The translations under genes and the position numbers were made by a program. A model generated the notes under the pieces. It made no database searches and was not told the DNA's origin. It worked only from the letters and a program-made list of their open reading frames with translations. Below, piece after piece: positions 39,601 to 50,700 of a DNA stretch of 64,000 nt. The stretch spans positions 30,434,166 through 30,498,165 of the forward strand of contig CAIIXF020000011.1 in the NCBI GenBank assembly GCA_903813345.2, in the 5' to 3' direction. Each line of letters opens with the position of its first letter. Position 1 is the stretch's first letter. Source of the stretch: Owenia fusiformis (Eukaryota > Annelida > Polychaeta > Sabellida > Oweniidae).

Positions 39601-40837
39601 TTTTTTTTAATCTAAAAGGTTCGTTTGGTAGCTTTAGTAGGTATTGAGTTCTACGAGTTTTAGGACATGGTATAGGAGGATTAGAAAACTAGTTTGGTGT
39701 GACTTGGGGGTTACAAAAGTTACTGGCAATAACCGCCGATCAATTTACAACTGGGCCAACTGAAGCGTAGTAATAATCTCAAAAATACTGCCACGGTATT
39801 ATCTTTTCTGCTCAGCTTATACATATTTTAAGTGTCTAAAGACTAATTTTCGAATATTCAAGCGCTTGCTTAATACCCATAAAAGAGCGGCTTGGACGTC
39901 ACAAAATGGTACGAGGCCCCACAATATCTATTAACCCTCTGTATGCGCCTGCGCAGTATTAAACTTTGGCGCACACTTTAAGGCAGAAGTTACAACAATG
40001 TTAGTGTGTTCTGAACAACTGATTCTAAATCCTGTATACGTAACACAAATATTTAAAGCAGTTATTCTATGTTTTCATCCTTAAAATGAGTATTTTGTGC
40101 TAAACATTTGTTTCCTTTGTGGTGATAATAAAACACAAGATATATCATTGATTTGTGTTGATTTTTGTTATCATACAGATATGCATGGGTCTTGATTTTA
40201 CTCTGAACACCATGGGGCTATGGCTTACTAAAATTATATATACTGAAGTAATTTACGAAGGATGTTCAAAAACTAAATATACCATACCAAGCAACTTTTA
40301 TATAATATCTCTAAAATGCATATTTTGTTCTGAAAAACTAAACTGAGATCGCTTAGTTATAGATTAATACTGATCAAAAATAATTTTGATAAATGATAGA
40401 ATATTGTGTCTCATCTGCTCTACATTCTACTTAAATTCTGGGGGATTTTTTCCACTTTCAGATTTCCTACAGAAAATTGAGATTTATTCATTAAAATTCA
40501 TTTTTCAGATATTGCAAAATAAGACACATATCTAACTAAAAAAAGTGTGTTTGATCATGACAACCAAGGGTTTATCCATAATTTCGATGCATTGTTAGTG
40601 AAAATTGTATTAGCAGTTGAGACGCTATTCCATCGTTTCGTAGATTTAACAATTTGATTTTTGATTGGTATAGTCTACAACTAAATAAAACAGCATTCGA
40701 TGCATTTTGTTTTGAGGTTTGGTTTTTAAAGAATAGTCTTTACAATGAATCCCAGTAGACAATATTCTGAAACGATACTCCCTTTACATAGTATAGTATA
40801 CAGGGAGGCCCAAAACAGAACCCTCTAACCCCCCTAT

Positions 40838-41240
40838 CACACCAAACTAGTTCTTACCCGTTCTTGCCAGACCTACGAAAACGTCGTAAAACGGGCTCAA
40901 TCTGGCTGTGATCGGGAAATATGTCTGAAATAATTAGCTTCTCCGTTCTTAAACAGTCTTCAATACGTCCATCTCGTTCGCAGTTCGTCCAGGTCGCACC
41001 ACGTCGGTGTGCAACGTAGTAGAACGCGTCCCTTAGTCTAGAAGGTCAACATGACCTGATTACAGAACGGCATGGTCGCCATCGAATTTTGAATCGATTC
41101 AAAATTCTAAAATCACATTCCCGTCTGAGAACGTTCATAAAGTTCGTAAATAGACCTTAGAAAGTTGCAGCTACGTTCATTCCGTTCGCACACAGTTTAA
41201 AACCAGTTTTGGATAACGCAGTGGCAACTTGTTTGGTGTG
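40838..41240. mobile_element. Possible short element with CACACCAAAC inverted ends
   Basis: CACACCAAACTAG at the left and TTGTTTGGTGTG at the right form inverted ends of about 13 bp; the match extends outward into CTAT/ATAG. No clean target duplication. A related end at 39687-39700 suggests a repeated family. Confidence 0.35.
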
Positions 41241-43886
41241 ATAGCTATATTTTTGCTAACTCGTTCATAAGCAGTGTTAAATACGTTCTTAATCAGTTTA
41301 AAGCGGCTCAAAGGTCTGTGGAGAGAAAAATGGAGAAATTTTACCTTTTCTGAGCTATCGGGGTGAAGTTTGGTCCAACATCTTCTTCCTTATTCCTATT
41401 TTATAAAAATGTATGCATATGGCAATAATCATCAACCAGTAGAACTGGCAAATCGTTTAGAATCTACAATTCCATACAAGGAGTCCCACTCATAGATTTT
41501 TCAAATTCTTTCCAAGTCGACGTCGAAACACCTAGCGGGTGAAATTGAAACTAATTTTTCTGGCTGCTCGAATCGATAAAATCTCTGATAGTGTGAGTCT
41601 TTTTATGAAATCTTTCTGATAGAAAACACTTAATTAATATTAGAAAGCATTAAATGTTGAATCCGAAGCGTAATCTGAAATAAAAGTGAAAAAAACATTG
41701 CGCGGACGTCATAGAACAAACTTCCGGTTTAATAAAAAATGGTGGACGTCGAGGGAGAAATTATGACGAAGAATTAGAGGATTTTCCTTTGCCATTATCG
41801 ATCGTTATAAGGTATGTGCACAAATTCTAGTTGCATACATGGAAAATAGATACATTTTTAAAGGCAACAACATATTCAAAGCTTTCATTTTACGATAGGC
41901 CCAGGATCATTGGATACGACTCGGCAATCGATATTCCCACTTTAAACCCGTTTGCAATTAGTTCTACCTCGTTCTAAACACGTCCTCAGACAGTTCAACT
42001 CGTTGTTAAAACGTCCCTAGTAGGATTGAAGTACGGCGGTTCCGTTCGTAGTACGTCCAGCTCGTCGTTAGTACGTTTTCACTCGTTCTAATTGTAGAAC
42101 GTGACGACCACGAGAACATTTTGAGCATTGTCTAAGTTCTAGAGGACCTACCCGTTCGAGTACGTTCGATGAAGTTTGTAAATAGATCCCAAACGGTTCT
42201 TAGTATGTCCAGTCAAATTTTCAGAAATTCAGCATTGGTATCTGTTACACTGCTGGGTTGAGTCTAACGAAGCATTTTTGTAACGAAGGTTAGAGAAAAA
42301 ATTGTGTCCACACTGGCTTTATCCATGGGCAGCGGATTTTGTAAAATTTTATATGCTGATTCCAAGGGACAAAGGAGCTCTGCTAAATTGCTCAAATTGC
42401 CCACTGAATTTCAAAATGGCCGCCATTTCAATTAAAATCGTAATCTTGGATAACTCAAATATACACCAGAAACAATTTTATACCTGTATTACAAAAATTA
42501 CACAGGTGGTATTAGACACATGACATTTAGTATATTAAATTGGAACTGTCCGTTTCCGTAACCATTGAACCAAGATGTGAGCCCGTTTTCATTTACGATG
42601 ATTTTGGACTCTTACGAAATCGAAGTGATTCGTTCGCAAAAGCTTACATTTTCTGAAGCATAAGACCATGATTACGTTTGTGTTAAAAAGGTAGTGATGA
42701 TTTTGCTTATATCTCACGGAATCATAGAAAAAACTAAATTTTGTCGAATAACGGTTGCGCCATTTTGATACGAAAACGGATCCGTAAAACTACTTGGCAT
42801 GGGATAAATAGAGATTATCCTGTATTAGGTTCAGGATATTAGGATTATCCCGAGGCTAATATAATATATCTAGGGGACCATAATTTCTTTTACACCGGGT
42901 TTTCCTGTTCTTTCAGATATTCATCCATATTTATTTTCTCGAAATTTTGATTATTAACAGGATGATCCTTCCCTTCTTTAAACCATCAAACACATCGCGA
43001 TTGTCTGCGTTTTTCTCCATTGTCGTTTACAGTTATTATGCGAACGTTACAAAAATGAACCAATATGCGAACGGCGATTATGACGTAGCGGGCAGATCTC
43101 GGAGCGGGACGTAAAGCTATATCTGCCCGCTGATGAAAATACAAATTTTTACAAACCTGCTTTATGTACCTGTAACACGCCCAAGTATGGGATAAATAGA
43201 GGGTGTCCTATGGGTTTTGAGGGATACCAGTTTTATCCATGAGTGGATATCTCCATCTCCATTAGTGAGCAAAACGAATGAGTAGAGATCGGCGATATCC
43301 AAGAGTGGATACAAATGATAGCCGAGAAAAGCATAGGATATCATATTTATCATATTGTCGCTATTTTGTATGGACTTAAAATAATTAGACCTAAAAGTTG
43401 TTGTTTTCTAATTCTTTTCTAATTTTTCATTTTATTTTCAGTAAACTTATTTATACAAGATGATTGCACTCATTTTTACTGAGCAGATAACCTTAAAATT
43501 ATATTGTCAAGCAAACAAGTGGTTCGTTTTCATTTTTTTTTCTTTTTTTCAAATCAATTTTTCAAAAAATACGATACGATTGGATATCAGGTCAGGGTAT
43601 GGATGGGATAAGATTTTAGTGGCGCATACCAAAATTATCTTGTGTTGTTATCCCCATCTATATTTAGTATCCATCGGATAAAATATATTCGAACATGACT
43701 GTATTCACGCCGTATATAAACTGTGAACAAAGTAAATATTTCACTCGGGCTATATTCTTGACCAATACCCCTGGTAATATGAGTAATATGTGAGGTTATA
43801 ACGGCGGCCCGCAGTAATGGCGAACCATAATGAATATTCGAAACATTTTGGTGAGTCTTCATGTTCGAATCGTAATATAGATCTCA

Positions 43887-44001
43887 GAGCAGGTGTTATA
43901 TCGACGAATACAGACCTTAGGGCTAGGCACAAAAGCCTTCGAACCCAGAAAACGTTTGTATCTAGGCCTGCGGTCTGTATTCGTCGATATAACACCTGCT
44001 C
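43887..44001. repeat. Perfect 30-bp inverted repeat (palindromic core)
   Basis: Arms 43887-43916 and 43972-44001 are exact reverse complements, starting GAGCAGGTGTTATATCGACG. The 55-bp loop is itself partly self-complementary, and weaker pairing continues outward past both arms. Probably the core of a MITE. Confidence 0.85.
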
Positions 44002-44454
44002 TTTGGTCTATATTTCTTAAATACAATATGATATATATTAAGAGGTCATGTCACTATGACGTTAAATATGATATGCCTGAGTTATCCCAATATAGGCCGA
44101 CCTTGAGGTATCTTTGTATCAATGACGTCATACATCTCATTTCCTAATACAATTTTATCGAAATGAAATATGACGTGTCATGATATTGTCATGGATATTA
44201 AAGAACGTAATATCAAAACGAGGTAAGCGGGCTATATCCGGGCCATCGAGCAATATCGTTGGATATAGCCCACTAACTTTCCCATTGACTTCCATACAAA
44301 TGCTTCGCTAGGTATCACGGGTAGTATCTAAAGCCCCGCTATGATTTAAAGGTCGCGAGCAAGTTCACACTGAAATCGCGAGCATAATCACATAACATAT
44401 CATTCTATGGCAACATCGCAAATATTTCTACTGCAACTTCAGGCAGTTTGATCC

Positions 44455-45290
44455 TTCTGTGTCGTGCGTTCGTCCAACCTTCCGTTCGTCCATGGATGCT
44501 TTCGTCCGAAATTTGTTTGTTCATGCATGCGTTCGCCTAACGGTTTCTTCGTCCATGCGTGCATTCGTCCGATCTTCCATTCGTGCGTGCGTCAAACCGT
44601 TGTTCGTCCCACTGTTCGTTCGGGCGTTCGTCCGTCCGAACGTTAGCGCATGCGTGTGTTCGTTCGACCGTCAATTCGTGTGACTGTGCGTTCGTCCAGC
44701 CGTCCGTTCGTCGTGAGTGCATTCGTCCGATCTTCCGTTAGTGCGTGCGTCAAACCGTCCGTTCGTGGCAGCGTTCATCCGACCGTCAATTCGTTTGTTC
44801 TTGCGTTTGTCCGTCCCATCGTTCGTTCGGTGTTCGTTCGTCCGAACGTTAGCACATGCGTGCGTTCGTTCGACTAACCATTCGTTCGACCGTCCGTTCG
44901 TTCGTGCGTACATGCGTTAGCCCGACTATCCGTTCGTGCTTGCTTTCGTCCGACTGTCCGTTCGTTTGTGTGTGCGTCCGTCCGAACGCCGTGCGTGGGT
45001 TCGTTGATCTGTTTTTGCGCGCGATTGTCTGGCAGTCGGTTTATTTATTCGTGCGTGCGTGCGTACGTCCGTGCGAGGGTTCGTTCGTCTTTTGTTCGTT
45101 CATAAATGCTTTTTGCGTTCGTTCCTGTATTCGTTCGTCCGAACGTTCATTCGCGCGTTCGTTCGTGCCTGCGTTCATGCGTGCGCTCGTGCATGGGTTC
45201 GTTCGTTTACAATTTCTTTTCTTCTATCTTTCTTCGTGCGTTCGTCAATCCGCCCAACCGTCTGTTTGTTCATTCATTTTTTCAGATGTC
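44455..45290. repeat. Degenerate CGTTCGTC-type simple repeat
   Basis: About 830 bp dominated by GTTCGTCCG, GTGCGTTCG and related 4-9-bp motifs, pyrimidine-biased on this strand and CG-rich compared with the rest. It opens all frames, giving spurious Arg/Ser/Val/Cys-rich frames on + and Arg/Thr/Asn-rich frames on -. Confidence 0.9.
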
Positions 45291-45559
45291 CTTATTAACA
45301 AATTAATATGAAACAGTATATTCTCCCCGAAGAGGGTAAACTAAGATATGTTAGAAGAATGATCACAAGTAAGAGGAAGGAACCGACAGAAGACAACATA
45401 AGAACACCAGCAAGGGGAAGGGGAGACATTTCCGGCCGGATGAAAACGTTTAACTCACCTACAAACAGTCTCAAATGACAAATGACATCCGTCCATTCTT
45501 TCCTTGTTCGTTTGGAGGTTTTCCTCAAAATATGTCTTTCCACTTGCCATACGAAAGTA

Positions 45560-46130
45560 AGTGAGTAATCAAGCGGGCAAGAAAGCAAGCAGACAAAGGA
45601 AGTAAGTAAGCAAGCAAAGAAGTAATTAAGTAAGTAAGGAAGAAATAGAGGAAGTAATCGAGGAAATATAGTGGAAGTAACAGTATTAAGCAAAAGGACG
45701 ACGGAAGGACGGGGGAAAGGAAGGAGGTGGGGAAATAAGTAGGAAGGGAGAAGGAAACAAGTAAGAAAGAAAGGAAAAAGGAAGAAGGTATAAGAAAGTA
45801 CGTCGGAAGGAAGGAAGTTAGTATGGAAGTTAGTGGGGAAGGAAAAAAGAAGAAGGTAAGAGCATAAGTACGGGAGTTACGTACGGGAGCAAGGAAGCAG
45901 GGGAGGAAGGAAAGGAGGGGGAGAGAGGAAGGAATGGAGCGGTATGGAAGAATTTATGAAAGGAAGGAAGAATTGAAGAAATAGAGGAAGGGAGGGAAGA
46001 AGGAAGGGTAAGGATGTAAGTAAGAAGGAAGAGAGAATTGAAGAACGGAAGTAAGGTAGGAAGGAAGAAAGTAAGGAAGGGTGGGAAGAAAGAAGTAAGA
46101 AAAGAAGAAAGTAGGACGGGGGGGGGGGCA
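45560..46130. repeat. Purine tract, GGAAGG/AAGTAAG-rich
   Basis: About 570 bp almost wholly of A and G on the + strand (GGAAGGAAG, AAGTAAGTAAG), ending in a run of G near 46120-46128. Both strands have spurious open frames. Long mirror-like purine tracts of this kind can form triplex DNA (inference). Confidence 0.9.
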
Positions 46131-46690
46131 AAAGGCCGGGCCTCCTCATGTTTTCAGCGGGGCCTTTGCTTTATTGCTCCTGCTAGAAGCGGGGCCTTAA
46201 GGGATATGATAAAATTGAAATATAAAGTGTTTTGTAAATCTTTAGGAAGTGAAACTCAGTACATTTTTTATTTCATATCACTCTCATTATTTCAACCAGA
46301 GGACAACGTCGTTCTTCACCTATGACGTATAGAAATGCATAGATAAAGATTCAAGATTATAATTTCTCTCTTCAATTGTCAAATAAAGAACTACAGAACG
46401 GCCGCTCGTGATACTTTTTTTCCAGTGTTGCTTTTTTAGTCTCAGTACCATGTAATAATTGAGGAAAATTAAAATAAAACGCTCTGTACATCATACAATT
46501 CAAGTAAACAAAAGATAACCCATCACTTCTTTTTATTTCTCGCGATTTCAGCAGGATTTTGCTTGCGACTTTTTAATGATAGTGGGGCTTTGGATACTAC
46601 CCGTGTGTATGTAATACAATATAATATAATGAAGGTTATAACGAATTATGAAGCTATTTAATTAGGAATAAAGATTCTATGATTTAGGGC

Positions 46691-47095
46691 GTAATATATG
46701 ACCGGAAATTGTACTCTATTTATTGTTAAAAGACCAAAATCGAGTAGCGATGAGGTCTTTGGCAATGACCTGAATAAAATTTGAGGTCACATATATCGTA
46801 AATCATAAAATCGAGGCCTTGTTACCATTCTTATATGATAAACAGACAGGAAACATAACTATTTCCATTTATGAATTTTAGCGGTCATATATGTAATATA
46901 TGACCGAAAATGTTATTCTGTTCATTTTTAAAAGACCGAAATCGCGTAGCGATTGAGGTCTTTAGCAATGGCCAGAATAAAATGTTCGGTCATATATTTG
47001 ACATAAATCATAAAATCAAGGTCTTTGTTACGATTCTAATATGATAAACAGACAAGAAACACAACTATGCATATATGAATTTTAGCGGTCATACA
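46691..47095. repeat. 202-bp direct tandem duplication
   Basis: Two similar copies, 46691-46892 and 46893-47095, each beginning GTAATATATGACCG and containing GCGATGAGGTCT or GCGATTGAGGTCT. They lie downstream of the transporter gene. Confidence 0.85.
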
Positions 47096-47201
47096 TACTC
47101 CAATATAGACCAGTTAATCAATTGTTCTAGCTATTGTGACGTCACATATCATATTAGAATCATGTTTATAATTTGTTTTGAATAATATTTGCAAGTGAAG
47201 C

Positions 47202-47432
47202 TTACAGAGCTTGCAATGACAGATCATCGTTATTACAATCAAATATCATATTGACTCTGTCTTCATCACTCATTATTCCGTAATGTTCATTATAAAGGGC
47301 GTTAAAATCCAAACGTCCTTTATGATAATGCTCCCAGTGGCAAGTAAAATGCTTGATTGATTCAATTTGATTTAAATTGCACATGTTGCAAAATCGGTCA
47401 TTTTCTTTTGCCTTGTTCATTTTTATGACCAT
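47202..47432 (-). pseudogene. LINE ORF2 C-terminal fragment directly behind the transporter stop
   Basis: Reverse-strand frame of 76 codons with FCNMCNLNQIESIKHF and following H/C residues, like the terminal zinc-knuckle region of non-LTR retrotransposon ORF2. It begins with ATG directly after the transporter TAA and in the same frame. Most probably a 5'-truncated LINE remnant forming part of the transporter 3' UTR. No reverse transcriptase domain is present. Confidence 0.5.
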
Positions 47433-47701
47433 TTAAATGTAAGTGACCTGTGACGTTTCTTCTTCTATATCATTCTGACTTCTATTATCTCTTTTCCTGC
47501 GACATCTTTCAAATATTACAGATGGTTTGAACGATGGTAAAAATGGGATACAAGCGCACATTGAGGTACGCTTTAAACAAGGTGTTATGAGTGGCAAATC
47601 GTAGGTCTTGTTCTCACTTTCTGGAATGCTGTTGTCGTTTTCGTCTTTCTTGATATCATGATCTTGTCTCCAGGCAACAAGACCACGTTCTTCAGGTGTT
47701 C
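47433..47701 (-). CDS. SLC23 exon 11 (C-terminal tail)
   Basis: Codes residues 543-631. It starts GTPEERG, a family marker after the last helix, followed by a charged cytoplasmic tail with [12 protein letters not shown] and the end SQVTYI. The acceptor is TTCATTAG. Stop TAA at 47435-47433. Confidence 0.92.
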
Positions 47702-50700
47702 CTAATGAAGTTACACAGTATACGTTTATTATGTAACAAACAACTTCCCATTGTCATTAAAGGGCGAATATTTTTTATTGCATAATGATATGCGACTTAC
47801 ATATGCTTAGACCATAACCTTTCTGTTAAACAAATCCCAAGTTAGTAACTACCATGACAACCTCCAAGTTAGATAAACTACTTGCACCTTTTTCGATTTT
47901 AAAAGAGAACTTATTCAATTTCATGAACGATATTTGTCAAGTAATTCAGTATCTGAATATACCACATATAGGAAATAAAGGTCCGATTTTAATAATTTTG
48001 TTAGTTACAATCATTATGATTTAAACTTACTTTAGGGTTACTGGGGATTCGAATTAGAGATATAACCCCTTTAATACATCATTGGCAATGGTAAATCACA
48101 TTTGGGAAATTCATACCGAAAGCATAAAATTATATTATCTTTTGGGCATCGACCCCGTAAACCAGTAATTTTTTCGGATACAACAACCATATATATTATA
48201 TATATATATTTGGAATTAAGTTAAATATGGCTATGATGGGAGAACTCTATATGAGAGAAGTACTTGATAAAATCCTTGATTCACGATATGTGACGTGTTA
48301 CTCACCAGGAACAGTGTTATCAAGTACAAATCCAAATGTCCCACCTACAAACATTGCTGTACCAAAGAAAACTTCGAGTAACTGATCAATCTCGGAACTC
48401 CCTGAAAAATCGAAATTTCAAGGAAGTTCAAAGTTCTGAAATGTAATACCAGTCCATCAAGCTACTGATTGTGTAAACTGATTCAGATATTTTGAAAATA
48501 ACAATTAAGTACATAACTAGCTTTAGCCTGTTTTTTTCTGACTTTCACATCTTAGCTATCAAGAAATAAAGACCAAGAGCTAATCTACCATGTTTATGAT
48601 GCAATTTGCCATCATTATTTTGATCTGTTATGTTTAACATTTTCAAGTCAAGCTAGGCAAGGGAGGTTTATTCCACGGCATTGACATTTTACTTGACCTT
48701 ACATGTTCTTATTTTGGAGACGAAGTGGGTTACTATTTTCTTACACAAATATATATATATATCATATATATATAAAACTACACACCCGTCTTGATGACAC
48801 CCGGATTTAACTTCATCCACGTGGCTGACATCAGGCCTCCAAAAAGACTTGTTCCAAGAATTACATGGTTCCTTGTGGACCTCATATCAACATATCGAAT
48901 ATTTGATAAGCCGAGTGCCGTGAGGAGAGAGAATGAGACAAAGGTTGACCCACCCAGCACTGGGTCAGGGATACACGCCATGACAGCACCAAATTTTCCA
49001 AACATTCCAGCAAGCAGTATTATACCACCAGCTAGTTGAAATACTATTCTACTTCCAACCTATAGATGTATTAACATAATATCATTGAAACATTATATCT
49101 TAACCAAAAATAGTTATGCCGAATTGCCCAAACAAAAGGATGAATTGCACTATCATATGAACTAAGTTGCTGACTGATTGGGGGCTTTGTACTCCTACCT
49201 AGTTCCTGAAATTGCAAAGTGATCAAAATAACATGACTAGAAGTACAAAACTAAAATACAATGAAATAAAAATCATCAACATTGGAAACCCACAGTCTGG
49301 TATTTCTGATAATATAATTTTGATCAAATCATCATTTTGCAATTGCAAGAAATGCAAATTGAAGTGAACCATCCCCATAGCCCGCTAGAACAAAAATATA
49401 TTGGCGGACTTAGAGTCCCTAAAATGTGCCTTTTTGTGAGTTTCACATTGTTTCCTAAAACGGGGCTCAATGTTTGAAAATACGTTGCCTTATATTTTTA
49501 CACAAATGTTTCTTACATTAAGTCGTTGTATCATCAAAAAGATTTTCAAAAAGTACGGACCTCTTATCAATATCCATGTCCGCAGCCCTGGACACTTACT
49601 CTTGTTATTCCAATGGCACTGATATTGCCACTGTATGAAGTCGTTGCGTGGCAAACACCAACTGCGCCAGAAACGAGACTAGCGATGCCTTCTATAAGAA
49701 TACCTCGATTAATGGCGTGCTGTGGCGGCGGGGGGATATCACAGATTCTGGCCGCAGTGTTGTAGTCTGCAACCGACTCGACAATAGAACACAACACTGC
49801 TGCTAGGATACCAACAAACCCTCCGATGTTGAATGTAGGTCTTCCAAACTGTCCTACGTAGAAACAAAACAAGGAATTAACGTGACAAAATGGCACCACC
49901 TGCATGACATCATTTTCAAATGGCAAAAGCTGATGCCGAATTAATGATAAAAAATGATGGACATTACAATATACTTGGTGATGGGCATAATAAACATGTG
50001 CAATCAATATATTAACAAAACGCGCATAGGGCTTTATCACACCGGAATAGCCTGACTACGGTAAAGTCAGATACCGTTGTCACAAATGGCGGACATAACC
50101 GTCGCTTCAACTGTTTAATCACCTGGTCCTCATTTCATGGGATTTTATCTTCGTTAATTCTGTACATGTATTAAGCTCTTGTGATAATGTATAATTTATG
50201 AAATCCCATTTTCGATCAAATTGGGTCGTGAATCGCAACAATATAGCGTCTTCGATATCGTCAATGACAACGGAATCTGAATTTGAGAAATTTAGAAAGA
50301 CAACGTATCTCATTTTGATCAGTTAAATTAAAGACTTTATTTCGATGGTAGAACATTTACTGTACAATGAGTATAAAGACACTTTGATTGATTGTTGTTC
50401 CAACGTCTAGTAAACATAAAGTTCATGAAAACGTCTATTAAACATACAGTTCATGAAAATCTAATTGAAGCGACGGTTATGTCCGCCATTTGTGACAACG
50501 GTATCGGACTTTACCGTTGTCAGGCTATTCCGGGGTGTTTATGGTTTTTATGCATAACTTAATAACTTTATAAATGAAAAACCGATTCTTTATACTGGTA
50601 CATATATACCCTAACTTTGCTTTTGGTATATATTTCAACTTACCAGGATACGGAAAAAAGAACCAAGAAGCCTCTTTGATGGACTGTACCCTTGCGTCCG

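Larger units (their letters stand above)
39601..44454. other. Intergenic DNA with transposon remnants
   Basis: No gene recognised. A motif CACACCAAACTAG appears at 40838 and inverted at about 39687 and 41231. Stretches at 41950-42230 resemble the interior of 40850-41230. The pair 42800-42850 and 43185-43250 share GGGATAAATAGAG. These look like fragments of several dispersed elements. Confidence 0.5.

Noticed and set aside
44459-46325. Arg/Ser/Val-rich and Lys/Gly/Arg-rich frames on both strands
   Set aside because: They are translations of the CGTTCGTC simple repeat and the purine tract.
36727-47433. A functional pairing of receptor and transporter genes
   Set aside because: They are convergent, about 10.7 kb apart, with different families and no shared signal; nothing in the sequence supports a link.
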